Shown: positions 8,774 through 16,499 of the stretch, piece after piece
Layout of the letters: every line of letters begins with the position of its first letter
Numbering within the stretch: the first letter of the stretch is position 1
Assembly: GCA_025355005.1 (NCBI GenBank)
Contig: JANXLV010000171.1
Coordinates: 1-32,768 of the forward strand
From: Myxococcales bacterium
GTDB lineage: Bacteria; Myxococcota_A; Polyangia; Polyangiales; Polyangiaceae
Direction of reading: 5' to 3'
Length of the DNA stretch: 32,768 nucleotides
The notes under the pieces: model-generated
Seen by the model: only the letters and a program-made list of their open reading frames with translations
What the model was told of the DNA's origin: nothing
The model's database searches: none
Made by a program: the position numbers and the translations under genes

Positions 8774-9577
8774 TCACTTGCCCGCATCTGCGGTGTTCGT
8801 TCCGACCGCGAGATCGATCAGCGCGTCGGTGGGAACGGCGATGAGCTCCGCGACCGGCTTTCCGGAGGCCTTCGCGGCTCGGTCCACGAGGTAGGTCCCG
8901 ACCTTGTAGCCGAGCCAGCGGCGGCCATCGGCGTGCTTCGTGAACCACGGAGCGCGCGGCGTGTCCTTCGGCATTGCGAGGAGCTCCTCGGTCCACTCCG
9001 ACACCGCCGGCGGGTACTGACCCCAGAGCGGATCGGGCCCGCCGCCGTAGTCACGCTCGATCGCGGTCGCGAGTCCCTCTTGCATCAGGTGGTATCGGAG
9101 CTGTCCGCCAAAGCCATCCGTCCGAGCGCGAGCGATGTGCGTGAGCTCGTGGAAGAGCAGCTGACGGAGGTACGTGCGGGCGATTCCAGGGACTCCCTCG
9201 GGGCGGCTCGCGTTGACGCTCCAGTTGACGATGTCCGGGAGATTGTTGCTTCCACCCTCACCCGTCTCGGAGACGACGAGCTTCTCGTCGGTGCCCGTGA
9301 CCCTGAGAACGAGGGTCTTCGGGAGATCGGGAAGAACGCGACGAACGTCGGGGAATGCCTGGGTGGTGATCTCCTCGATCAGACGACGCTCGGCGCTCGT
9401 GAACGTGTGCGACCCCGTAGCGTCGTATTCGAATGTGATCGTCTCACCACCCGGAGCCGAGATGATGACGGGGGCGCGGGCCTCAGCGTCGGCGCGCATC
9501 AAGAGGACGAGCCCGACGATGCCGCCGCACAGACTCACCCCGGACGCGACCATCAGCCATTTGGGGGACACACGCAT
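8774..9577 (-). CDS. Membrane-anchored HELTH zinc metalloprotease-like protein
   Basis: 267 codons from ATG 9577. One N-terminal membrane segment (residues 8-27) leaves the rest outside the cytoplasm. The zinc motif HELTH is at residues 143-147 and a downstream glutamate in MQEGLATAIERDYGG (Glu167) fits the third zinc ligand of gluzincins. This is the arrangement of DUF2268/YjaZ-like predicted proteases. The upstream segment (FTSAERRLIEEITTQAFPDVRRVLP) is the usual pre-catalytic helix. The open frame continues far upstream but becomes Arg-rich and crosses another gene, so ATG 9577 is used. Substrate unknown. The 25 bases around its stop (8762-8786) are repeated exactly at 9645-9669. Confidence 0.85.
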   Translation of the reverse strand: MRVSPKWLMVASGVSLCGGIVGLVLLMRADAEARAPVIISAPGGETITFEYDATGSHTFTSAERRLIEEITTQAFPDVRRVLPDLPKTLVLRVTGTDEKLVVSETGEGGSNNLPDIVNWSVNASRPEGVPGIARTYLRQLLFHELTHIARARTDGFGGQLRYHLMQEGLATAIERDYGGGPDPLWGQYPPAVSEWTEELLAMPKDTPRAPWFTKHADGRRWLGYKVGTYLVDRAAKASGKPVAELIAVPTDALIDLAVGTNTADAGK

Positions 9578-9611
9578 TCGAGATGACTCACGGCGATATC
9601 GTAACGCATCA

Positions 9612-9669
9612 CGCCCCCTTCGACTTCTAGACCTGCTGTTTGGCGACGGGCCCGGATCACTTGCCCGCA
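9612..9669. repeat. Spacer made of copies of two gene 3' ends
   Basis: Positions 9612-9635 match 5696-5719 (last codons, stop and 3' flank of the GT-C gene) at 23 of 24 bases, same strand. Positions 9645-9669 match 8762-8786 (stop region of the metalloprotease gene) at 25 of 25 bases, same strand. Nine unmatched bases lie between. The copies are in the 137-base spacer between two minus-strand genes. The second copy can fold a five-pair CGGGC/GCCCG stem and could act as a weak terminator. Matches were read by eye. Confidence 0.8.
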
Positions 9670-9714
9670 GTCGGGCAGAATGACCGATCGGTACAGCGTC
9701 CGAAGAACGACGTG

Positions 9715-10527
9715 TCAGTGGAAGGCGACAAGAACGGTGAGGACGGACGTTGGCTTCACGACCGGCGGAGCCGCCGTGAACGTGCCGGGCCCGTTCACGA
9801 TCTTGTCGGCGAGGATGCCCTGGTCGCCGTTGTTCAAGCGGACGTCGAACCCGGGGCAGGCGCCGGTGAAGTCCGACCACGCGGTGGCGCCAGCGACCAC
9901 CAGGAACTGGCCCGCCGGCACCTGGAGCGCACCGGTCGCCGCGCTTGCGTCGAAGTCGGTGGCGGTCGAGGTCAGTCCGGCGAACACCGGATTCGCGGAG
10001 AGCCCCGAGTACTCCGCGAGGCGAATGTCGGGCGTGGAGAGTGTCCCGTCGAAGGCCACCTTCACGTCCTCGCTCGCGGCTGCGATCGTGGAGCCGACGT
10101 AATAGACCCGCTGCGATGCGGGCTGCGTGGACGATGACGCCTTCATGATGCCGCCGACGGGCACGAACACGTTGCCCGCGGAGTCGGCGACCGCCTTGAC
10201 GTCGCCAGTCGGCTGCCCCCACGCGATGATCGCGACAAGCGTGTGACCCGCCGCGAGCGGCATGCTCATGGCGACCTCCAGATTCGCCGCCGTACCGCTG
10301 TTTCCGACGAAAGCGGTCGCCGACTGCACGAACTTGATCGGGGCCGCCGTGGTCGCGTCGGAGCCGTCCGCGCCGATGACCGCTGATCCATCTGGAACGT
10401 TGCTGGTGGCGTCGGCAGCACCGCCCTCGGCGGCCGGTGAGCCTTCGAGTCCGGTCAGGTTGACGAGCAGGGAGCAGCCCGTCACCGCACCAAGACCAGC
10501 GAGGGTAGCCATGACGCGCGCGCGCAT
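9715..10527 (-). CDS. Exported lipoprotein with beta-sandwich-like domain
   Basis: 270 codons from ATG 10527 (ATG 10539 and 10512 are possible alternatives). The signal peptide ends in GAVTGC (Cys18). A linker rich in Ala, Gly and Asp follows to about residue 55. The remainder (FVQSATAFVGNSGTAANLEV, GHTLVAIIAWGQPTGDVKAV, DIRLAEYSGL) is strand-rich and resembles the small surface domains found repeatedly in myxobacterial secreted proteins. No catalytic residues recognised; likely a cell-surface protein of unknown role. Its promoter should lie in the divergent region shared with the SPFH gene. Confidence 0.83.
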   Translation of the reverse strand: MRARVMATLAGLGAVTGCSLLVNLTGLEGSPAAEGGAADATSNVPDGSAVIGADGSDATTAAPIKFVQSATAFVGNSGTAANLEVAMSMPLAAGHTLVAIIAWGQPTGDVKAVADSAGNVFVPVGGIMKASSSTQPASQRVYYVGSTIAAASEDVKVAFDGTLSTPDIRLAEYSGLSANPVFAGLTSTATDFDASAATGALQVPAGQFLVVAGATAWSDFTGACPGFDVRLNNGDQGILADKIVNGPGTFTAAPPVVKPTSVLTVLVAFH

Positions 10528-10881
10528 GACGTCGAGCATACCATCATCGCCCGGCGGCGCTTTCCTCGGCTGCGCCAGACGAAGCACGCCTTGCGTGCGC
10601 GAAGATGGACCCACGTGCGTGGGCCGCTGAGGCTCCGGCGTGTGACCCGCGGATCCGCGGCCTGAAGATCCAGCGTCGCCTGGGCGTGCTCTCCAGCTGG
10701 GCAGACCGCTCTCCGCCGCGGCGCGGGCGTTCGCGCCGTTCCTTGGCTGACTCGCGCGAGGCACGAACCGGTTTCCGCTCCGTTGTGGAGCAACCCGCGC
10801 CGATCCGGCGCGGTGCGAACGCGGGCCACCGGACATGGCCCGAGGAATCCGGCGGGCACGCGCTTTGCTGCTCCTTGTCCC
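10528..10881. promoter_or_regulatory. 354-base divergent intergenic region with perfect palindrome
   Basis: No convincing gene. It separates the minus-strand lipoprotein from the plus-strand SPFH gene and must hold both promoters. A perfect 14-base palindrome (CCGCGGATCCGCGG) lies at 10647-10660 and a GCTCC/GGAGC hairpin at about 10778-10792. Either might bind a regulator; neither is proven. No clear -35/-10 pair was found. Confidence 0.35.
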
Positions 10882-11937
10882 ATGATGGAAGATGTTCCGC
10901 GCTGGGGACGGGTCACGGCCCAGCCCCATGAGTTTCTCGTGCTCATACGCAATGGCCGCGTCGCGAAGGCGGGCCAGGGCCTCTCCGTCTGGAGGTGGCC
11001 GAGCGATGGCGTCGCCCTCATTCCAACGTCGGTGAGGAAGCTCTCGTTCAAGGCCGATCAGGTGACGATCGAGAAGGCCGGGGTAGAGGTGACCGGGCTC
11101 GCGGTCTATCGCGTGGCGGAGCCGCTGCTCGCGTTTCGCATGCTCGATGGTGGTACGAGCGCGCTCTCCGACATCCTTCGCGAGATGTTCATCGGCGCTA
11201 CCCGACGCATCGTCGCGAGCCTCACGCTGGAGGAATGCCTCACGCACCGCAAGGAGCGCGTGGCATCGGCCCTCATGGACGAGATCGCGCCGGTCCTCGC
11301 CGGTGAGGGCCGCGTAGATGACACGACGGACTCCGGCTGGGGCGTCGTCCTGGACACCATCGAGATCCAGGACGTCCGCGTCCTGTCGACGGAGGTGTTC
11401 GCGAAGCTGCAGGCGCCATTTCGGGAGAAGCTCGCGCTCTCGGCGCTCCTCGCAAAGGACGAGGTGTCACGCGAGGCCGCGCGCCTGGAGACCGACAGGC
11501 AATCCGCCGCGGAACAAGCGCGACGCGCGCTCATGCATGAAGAGGAAGCGCGCCTTGCGGCAGAGCGCGAGCGCGAGGTGGATGCCCGCGCCCACCGTGA
11601 CCGCGTGCTCGAACAGGAGCTCCTGGCGGACCTCGCGCGGCGACAGCGCGCGGTGATGGCCGAGCGGGAGAGAGCGGTGGTCTCGCTGGAAACGCGGCGC
11701 GTGGAGTGCGCGCTCGAGGCCGAGCTGGTGAGGGCGCATCGGGAGGCCCATGTCGATCTCAGCGACGCCCGCCTCCGCGAGCTCGCGCTCACGCAGACCC
11801 TCCCAGAGGTCGCGAAGGCACTGGTGGGCGCAGTCGATCGGATCAACATCTCCACGAGCGAGACCAGCGTTGCCCGGCTGTTCGAGGCCGGAACTGACGC
11901 CCTCGCGACCCTCGCGTCCAGTCGCGCGCAACGATGA
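10882..11937 (+). CDS. Soluble SPFH/band-7 domain protein
   Basis: 351 codons from ATG 10882 (a second ATG follows at once at 10885). Residues ~10-170 form an SPFH/prohibitin-homology domain (HEFLVLIRNGRVAKAGQGLS, the usual 'V..G' opening; then VEVTGLAVYRVAEP and DIQDVRVLS-like ends: VVLDTIEIQDVRVLSTEVFAKLQ). Residues ~185-300 are a long charged coiled coil (EEARLAAEREREVDARAHRD). The C-terminus is a helical tail. Unlike most SPFH proteins it shows no N-terminal membrane helix, so it would need a partner or lipid contact to reach a membrane. Scaffold or chaperone role inferred from the family. The upstream frame from 10783 is Arg-rich and is not used. Confidence 0.85.
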   Translation: MMEDVPRWGRVTAQPHEFLVLIRNGRVAKAGQGLSVWRWPSDGVALIPTSVRKLSFKADQVTIEKAGVEVTGLAVYRVAEPLLAFRMLDGGTSALSDILREMFIGATRRIVASLTLEECLTHRKERVASALMDEIAPVLAGEGRVDDTTDSGWGVVLDTIEIQDVRVLSTEVFAKLQAPFREKLALSALLAKDEVSREAARLETDRQSAAEQARRALMHEEEARLAAEREREVDARAHRDRVLEQELLADLARRQRAVMAERERAVVSLETRRVECALEAELVRAHREAHVDLSDARLRELALTQTLPEVAKALVGAVDRINISTSETSVARLFEAGTDALATLASSRAQR

Positions 11938-11995
11938 GGTGTGCTCGCTGCATGAGCGAAGAGGACCTGAAAGCGCGACGCGCCACCTCAGCAAC

Positions 11996-12166
11996 ATGGC
12001 CGACTGCACGCAAGCGGACTGGGTCCTCATCGGCGCGCAGTTCGCCGAGTTCGCGCTGAAGCTGCCCAATCGCGTACTGGCGCATCTTCGCCTGGGCGCC
12101 CTAGGCCTTCGCGGCGGCTTCTCTTCGCGCGAGCATGGCATCGAGCCGCTCGCGGATGCGGAGTGA
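11996..12166 (+). CDS. Possible small ORF (56 aa), doubtful
   Basis: A short frame (MADCTQADWVLIGAQFAEFALK...) lies after the SPFH gene, with high third-position GC in its first 40 codons. Its 3' end overlaps the last 22 codons of the convergent acyltransferase gene. There is no clear ribosome site and no recognisable family. The rest of 11938-12100 contains nothing else. Could be chance. Confidence 0.22.
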   Translation: MADCTQADWVLIGAQFAEFALKLPNRVLAHLRLGALGLRGGFSSREHGIEPLADAE

Positions 12167-13324
12167 GGGCTTCTCGATCAGCACGTGGATGACGTAACCG
12201 AGCCCGAGCGACATCCCCATCAGCAACGTGAGCGACATGGGCCACACCACGTACATGGGCACGTTCCGCGCGATGAGCTCGCGGGCGAGCGGGACGATCA
12301 CGCGGTCCGCGACGGGGATGTGCACGAGGTAGACGCCGTAGCCCAGCGTGGCGATCCGTCGGAAGATCCCGCGGCCCAGCGCGCGCTGCACGAAGCCGTC
12401 CGTGTGCAAGAGCAGCACGAGCCACGCGAAGTACATGATGCTGGTGACGGAGCCCCACAGGAACACGTGCACCATCTGCGTGTAATATGCACCGAACAGA
12501 TCCGGGCGGATCAGGAGCCAGAGGCACCCGAGCGACGGCACGAGCAGGAGCGCGCGGTGCGAAGGCGCCTTCAGCCACTTCGTCAGCTGCTCCTTCTTCC
12601 GCGCGTGCACAAACGCGAGCAGGATGCCGCAGATGAGGGTGTCGAAGCGCGTGTACGGCTTGAAGTAGAGCGCCTCGTACAGGTGCAGGTCCGACCAGGG
12701 CGCATGCGCGTAGAAAACGCAGATGCGTACGACGAGCGCAGACGCCCAGATGAGCGACAGGAGCACGAGCCGCCCACGATCCGTCCGCAGTCGCGAGAGG
12801 ACGAAGAAGAGCACGGGCACAAGCAGGTAGAACTGCTCCTCGAGCGCGAGCGACCATCCCCAGAACATGAGGATCTTGCCGCGGCGAAGCGACACGAAGT
12901 TGGTGGCGTAGACGTACTCGCACCACAGGTGGCTCCGCTGCATCGCCGTGAGCAGCGTGGTGAGCGCGAGATACGTGAGCACCACGTAGTACGGCGGAAA
13001 CGTCCGCGAGATGCGGCGCACGTAGAAGCGCGCAAGGTTTTGCGTGCCCGAGGTATCGAGCGAGCGGAGCAGGATCGAGCCGATCAGGAAGCCGCTCAGG
13101 ATGAAGAACAGATCCATCCCGAAGAAGACGGTGAGCGACATGATCGCCAGCTCGTTGTCCGGCCTGATCGACGCCTCCAGGAAGATCCACGTCACGTGGA
13201 ACTGTACGACGCTGATGATCGCCAGCACGCGGAGCCCGTGCAGCGCGGGGAAGCGGTTGTCGAGCGGCTCGAGAGAGAGAAAGCGAGCGAGCGTGCTCTC
13301 GGCCCGAGGTTTCTCGACGCTCAT
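12101..13324 (-). CDS. Acyltransferase 3 (OafA/NolL-type) membrane protein
   Basis: 407 codons from ATG 13324. It opens with the family's standard N-terminal helix (RFPALHGLRVLAIISVVQFH) carrying Arg32 and the likely catalytic His43, then FFGMDLFFILSGFLIG (the conserved 'F..SGFl' segment). About ten membrane segments follow, with the charged RRISRTFPPYYVVL loop typical of the family. Members move acyl groups onto sugars, peptidoglycan or lipids at the inner membrane. The start ATG overlaps the end of a degenerate greA/greB frame as TGATG, so the promoter probably lies further up and may be that of the lost gene. Acceptor unknown. Confidence 0.92.
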   Translation of the reverse strand: MSVEKPRAESTLARFLSLEPLDNRFPALHGLRVLAIISVVQFHVTWIFLEASIRPDNELAIMSLTVFFGMDLFFILSGFLIGSILLRSLDTSGTQNLARFYVRRISRTFPPYYVVLTYLALTTLLTAMQRSHLWCEYVYATNFVSLRRGKILMFWGWSLALEEQFYLLVPVLFFVLSRLRTDRGRLVLLSLIWASALVVRICVFYAHAPWSDLHLYEALYFKPYTRFDTLICGILLAFVHARKKEQLTKWLKAPSHRALLLVPSLGCLWLLIRPDLFGAYYTQMVHVFLWGSVTSIMYFAWLVLLLHTDGFVQRALGRGIFRRIATLGYGVYLVHIPVADRVIVPLARELIARNVPMYVVWPMSLTLLMGMSLGLGYVIHVLIEKPSLRIRERLDAMLARREAAAKA

Positions 13325-13337
13325 CAGCCCGCGGACT

Positions 13338-13461
13338 CTACCACGAGACCGCGAGGACCTCGTAGGTCTCGCCAACGCCGCCAACCTCCACCTCTACGAG
13401 GTCCCCGACCACCGAGCGTGAAGCCCGTCTCATCGTCCTCCTTGGTGAACGCCTTGCTCAT
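13338..13461 (-). pseudogene. Remnant of a greA/greB-type transcription elongation factor (both ends, no middle)
   Basis: From ATG 13461 the minus strand reads MSKAFTKEDDETGFTLGG, matching how many proteobacterial/myxobacterial GreB-like proteins begin. After a one-base change of frame, the strand reads VGDLVEVEVGGVGETYEVL then AVSW and a TAG at 13340-13338. That is the usual C-terminal strand pair of GreA/GreB ('VGDxVEV...G...TYEVL'). The roughly 110-120 residues that should lie between, holding the coiled-coil finger and most of the FKBP-like domain, are absent. The original frame instead runs as Arg/Gly-rich nonsense to a stop overlapping the acyltransferase ATG. Seen: the two peptide ends and the frame break. 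Inferred from family knowledge: identity and deletion. Non-functional as an elongation factor. Confidence 0.65.
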
Positions 13462-13528
13462 ATTCCGTGTACTTTGCGCTATAGATTCCGTCGTGCACAA
13501 GGCCCAGCCGAAATCGACGTCCCCCGCG

Positions 13529-14305
13529 ATGCGCTCGCTCTTCAGGCTCGGGGCGCTCGGAGCGCTCTCTATCGCCGGCTGCCACGGCGACACCGACTTC
13601 GACGTGAAGCAGGCGAACGACTTCGCGCCGGCGGGGCGCATCAGCGTGTCGGTGCTGGGCGTCATGAAGGACGGCCTCATGAGCCAGGAGATCTGGGAGT
13701 CGCTCGGCCCGAAGCTCTCGCCCGCGCTACGCTCGCAGAAATGCGACACGCGCTACGACTCCACGTTCGTGGCTGAAAACAAGGGCGTTGCGAGCGCGGT
13801 GGAGGACTACACGCGCGCGAACGGCGTGACGGAGCCGCTCCTCACCGCGTTCTCCAGCAGCGCCGAGGGCGACGTGATGATGGTGCTGTCCGTCTCCGGG
13901 CGCGCGTCGTCCGAGACCACACCGTACTCTCCGGGCGGGGGCGCGCAGATGCCAGGCCTCGCGCCGGCCTCGGGCAGGCAGGGCGGCGGTACGGGCAATG
14001 GCTACGGCGGCGGGTTCGGCAACTCGGCGTCGCCAGCGAGCCCAGGCTTCGGGCGCTCGTCACCCAGCACCCCGAGCAGCGGCGCAGCCAACGTCTTCGA
14101 GATCGCCGCCACCTTCTACTCCGTGCGCGAGAAGAAGCCGGTCGCGCAGCTCTCCATGAAGTACACGGGCCCGCGCGAAGAGGACGCCATCGCGCGCTTT
14201 GCCACGAAGCTGCACGACTACCTGCCCAACGCGACGTGTGTCGGCTTCAAGAAGGACTCCGACCTGACCGAAGAGCGCGTGCGGCAGTTGCCGCTCGCCG
14301 AGTGA
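13529..14305 (+). CDS. Lipoprotein with Gly/Ser/Pro-rich middle
   Basis: 258 codons from ATG 13529 (GTG 13493 is a weaker alternative). The signal peptide ends in SIAGC (Cys18). Residues ~25-115 form a compact alpha/beta part (GRISVSVLGVMKDGLMSQEI..., two Cys in QKCDTRY). Residues ~135-190 are a flexible Gly/Ser/Pro/Gln linker. The C-terminal ~65 residues return to a folded pattern (ANVFEIAATFYSVREKKPVAQL) with one Cys (NATCVGF). The gene stop overlaps a GTG of the following fragment by four bases (GTGA). Role unknown. Confidence 0.83.
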   Translation: MRSLFRLGALGALSIAGCHGDTDFDVKQANDFAPAGRISVSVLGVMKDGLMSQEIWESLGPKLSPALRSQKCDTRYDSTFVAENKGVASAVEDYTRANGVTEPLLTAFSSSAEGDVMMVLSVSGRASSETTPYSPGGGAQMPGLAPASGRQGGGTGNGYGGGFGNSASPASPGFGRSSPSTPSSGAANVFEIAATFYSVREKKPVAQLSMKYTGPREEDAIARFATKLHDYLPNATCVGFKKDSDLTEERVRQLPLAE

Positions 14306-14580
14306 ACGCGCACGCAGGCACGCTGACGGGGTGGACGGACATCAATCCGTCGTTCCAGTTCACGCGCGCGGACCTTTCCAATGGCAACTTCCAGAAGCAG
14401 GGAAACTGCAACAATGGCCAGCACGTGGCCTCGAGCGACGGCACATTCGGGCTCACGGTCTGGGGCTGGGGCTCCAACGCGTCGACCGGGTTCATGTCCG
14501 AAGCGGTGAGCTACGCCTACCCTGCCGGAGCGAGCGTTCAGCCTGTCAACGCTGTCATTGTCCCATCCGGCGTGAAATAA
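14302..14580 (+). pseudogene. 3' fragment of an IgGFc-binding-type protein
   Basis: A 92-codon frame opens at a GTG that overlaps the stop of the lipoprotein gene. From about residue 12 it reads FQFTRADLSNGNFQKQGNC, NGQHVASSDGTFGLTVWGW and SYAYPAGASVQPVNAVIVP. This is the C-terminal signature of the IgGFc-binding N-terminal-domain family (the 'SDGPFGLTVWGWG...SYAYPAGA' end), common in large surface proteins of myxobacteria. Full-length members are several hundred residues with a signal peptide; here there is none and no room for one. It is therefore best read as a decayed 3' piece, even though the frame is still clean. A translated fusion or readthrough product is less likely. Confidence 0.65.
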
Positions 14581-14641
14581 GCGCGGATTCTGGGACGCAT
14601 TCTGTACGAGCGCATTGCCAAAAAAGGGGCAAACTAGCCGC

Positions 14642-15460
14642 GTGAAGGCAAACCAGCTCTTGAGCTTGTCGGTCGTGCTCGTTTCGATTGGTGTCGGCGC
14701 CGCGTGCGCGAACGGATCGCAGGATGTCGGTGGCGACAACTCCGCGACGGATCCAGGCGCTGGTCAGCAGAGCTCCTCCGACGACGACGGCGGCGGCAAC
14801 GTGCTCTCCGACGATGGTGGCAGTGCGGTGAAGCAGAAGAACCCGGACGCGGGCGGCATCGACGCGGTCGACGCTGCTGGCTCTGGCGACAGCGGCAGCA
14901 GCGGCAAGGATGCGGGCGGCTCCACCGACAGCGGCACGAAGGTGGACGCGTCGACGACAGACGCGGGTTGCGCGGTCGTGACGGAGAACCTGCTGGTGAA
15001 CGGCAACCTCGACACGGGCAAGGCGCCGTGGGTGCTCTCCAGCGCGGGCGTGTTCGACACCCCGCCGTCGCTTCCGGTGACACCGCAGTCGGGCGCCATC
15101 GCGGCGTGGCTCGGCGGCGCGCCGAACGCGAACGACTCCTTCTACGAGCCCGTCGCCATCCCTGCGAACGCCACCGCGGCGCACCTCAAGGGCTATCGCT
15201 GGATCGGCACCACGGACATTGCAGGCGCGGACGTGCTCTCGATCCAGACGCGCTCTTCTGCTGGCGCCAAGCTCGATCAGCTGGCGTCGCTCTCACCAGG
15301 CAGCTCCGACACCAAGTGGATCGCGTTCGATTACACGCTTCCCACGGCGCACGCGGGTCAGACGATCCAGATCGCGTTCATAGGAACCACCGACAGCTCG
15401 CTCAACACGAACTTCTTCATCGACTCGCTCGATCTCGAAGTGACGTACTGCAAGTACTGA
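14642..15460 (+). CDS. Lipoprotein with C-terminal galactose-binding-like domain
   Basis: 272 codons from GTG 14642 (TTG 14615 also possible); an AAAAAGGGGC purine run sits about 13 nt upstream. The signal peptide is followed by Cys22. Residues 23-115 are an Asp/Gly/Ser/Ala-rich linker. The C-terminal ~150 residues (NLLVNGNLDTGKAPWVLSS, IAAWLGGAPNANDSFYEPV, IQIAFIGTTDSSLNTNFFID, LDLEV) match the jelly-roll pattern of CBM_4_9/galactose-binding domains, including the opening 'LLxNGxxxxGxxxW'. Probably a surface carbohydrate-binding or adhesive lipoprotein. Convergent with the next gene; a CCTGTC/GACAGG hairpin at 15467-15483 spans the junction. Confidence 0.85.
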   Translation: MKANQLLSLSVVLVSIGVGAACANGSQDVGGDNSATDPGAGQQSSSDDDGGGNVLSDDGGSAVKQKNPDAGGIDAVDAAGSGDSGSSGKDAGGSTDSGTKVDASTTDAGCAVVTENLLVNGNLDTGKAPWVLSSAGVFDTPPSLPVTPQSGAIAAWLGGAPNANDSFYEPVAIPANATAAHLKGYRWIGTTDIAGADVLSIQTRSSAGAKLDQLASLSPGSSDTKWIAFDYTLPTAHAGQTIQIAFIGTTDSSLNTNFFIDSLDLEVTYCKY

Positions 15461-15470
15461 GTCCCGCCTG

Positions 15471-16241
15471 TCAGCGCGACAGGTCGCGTACGAGCCACCG
15501 ATCCAGCTTCTCCATCGCGTCCGCGATCTCCTTTGCGGAGCCCGTGTGCTCGCTCATGTCCAGGGCGATGCGCGTGTAGACGAGCCACCCGTCGGCCACG
15601 GGGAAGAGATCGATCTGCATCTTCAGGTGCTCGGGCGCGACCACGGGGCTCCATGAGAGGAGCGCCTTTATCTCCAGCGCGCGTGGATTCCAGATCGTGA
15701 GATGAAGCGAGCCGTTGGCGCCGTCGTCAAGGCGCGCAGCGACGGGCATCCGAACCGGGACCTTCCCGAGCGGCCCATCCGCGGTGCCCGCGCAGAGGCC
15801 AGTGCCGTTGCCCTCGCGTACGATCGCGTCGCATGCGCCAGACGGCGCAAAGCCGTCGACCGCGGACGAAAGCTTGCGAAGGCGCTTCGTCTGCGCCTCA
15901 TCGCGCCTGGGGATCTTGTGCATGAGCACCACGCCGGCGTGCAGCGAACGCGGACCGAGCGCGCGCAGGCTGCTCCGATCCTGCGCGGTGATGCTGCCGT
16001 CCGCGATGGAGCGCTTCACCGTCTTGCCGCGCATCAGCTCTGGCAATGCAGCGGCGTTCTCCTGCGCAACGAACGGAGTACGGGCGAGCGCGCTCTCCTC
16101 CGCGGCGCAGAGAGGGTCTCCGGCATGACACGAGGACGACACGAATGGCTCTGCGCGTGCCGCAGAAGCCGCAAGGAGCGCGGTGCTCGTGACAAGACCC
16201 ACGAGGAGCGAGAGCAGACGGCGCGGTGCGGTGCGATTCAA
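15471..16241 (-). CDS. Exported protein of unknown function
   Basis: 256 codons from TTG 16241, chosen because AAGGAAG lies 8 nt upstream and the signal peptide then begins correctly (NRTAPRRLLSLLVGLV... cleaving after ASAARA). Longer starts (to 16310) add sequence without signal character. The mature protein has four Cys (SSCHAGDPLCAAEE, GACDAIV, TGLCAG), probably two disulfides. Its second half looks like a START-like/SRPBCC domain (SLHLTIWNPRALEIKALLSW, DLFPVADGWLVYTRIALDMS, KEIADAMEKLDRWLV). Lipid or ligand binding in the periplasm is a guess from that pattern. Confidence 0.84.
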   Translation of the reverse strand: MNRTAPRRLLSLLVGLVTSTALLAASAARAEPFVSSSCHAGDPLCAAEESALARTPFVAQENAAALPELMRGKTVKRSIADGSITAQDRSSLRALGPRSLHAGVVLMHKIPRRDEAQTKRLRKLSSAVDGFAPSGACDAIVREGNGTGLCAGTADGPLGKVPVRMPVAARLDDGANGSLHLTIWNPRALEIKALLSWSPVVAPEHLKMQIDLFPVADGWLVYTRIALDMSEHTGSAKEIADAMEKLDRWLVRDLSR

Positions 16242-16409
16242 GTTCGATACTTCCTTTTCGACGAGAGCGATGAAGCTGCTCCGTCCACAGTCGGATGCGT
16301 GCGCGCGCACCGACGTTCAGGACTTTTCTCCTCACGTTCATCCGAAAAAAAAGCGGGGAATAATCGCCGGCTCGACGAGCCGTGATGGACGTCGAAGAAC
16401 CTGCGCTCG

Positions 16410-16440
16410 TTGACACTCTCGAAGATCGATCACATCTATT
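16410..16440 (+). promoter_or_regulatory. Candidate sigma-70-type promoter
   Basis: A perfect TTGACA at 16410-16415 lies in the 258-base divergent region before the aldo/keto-reductase-like gene, with AT-rich CATCTATT 17-19 bases downstream as a poor -10. The region is visibly lower in GC than its surroundings, including an A-run near 16345-16353. No other gene is seen in 16242-16499. Confidence 0.3.
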
Positions 16441-16499
16441 TCGTGATTCGACACAGCGAGCAGCGCCCGTCGCGGCGTCCTTTTGGATATCCTCTCTTG

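Noticed and set aside
9578..9714. A missed small gene in the spacer
   Set aside because: No frame with coding bias; the content is explained by the two copied gene ends.
12185..13400. Long plus-strand frame opposite the acyltransferase
   Set aside because: Glu/Arg/His-rich with no domain. The minus strand encodes an unmistakable Acyltransferase 3; the real plus-strand gene starts only at 13529.
13355..13404. Perfect 11-base inverted repeat (GGACCTCGTAG/CTACGAGGTCC) as a regulatory site
   Set aside because: It falls within the greA/greB remnant and is explained by codons of the C-terminal strand pair; no separate function needed.
16242..16499. N-terminal extension of the aldo/keto-reductase-like protein from TTG 16410
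   Set aside because: The TTG is part of a TTGACA promoter-like element and the added residues do not belong to the barrel.
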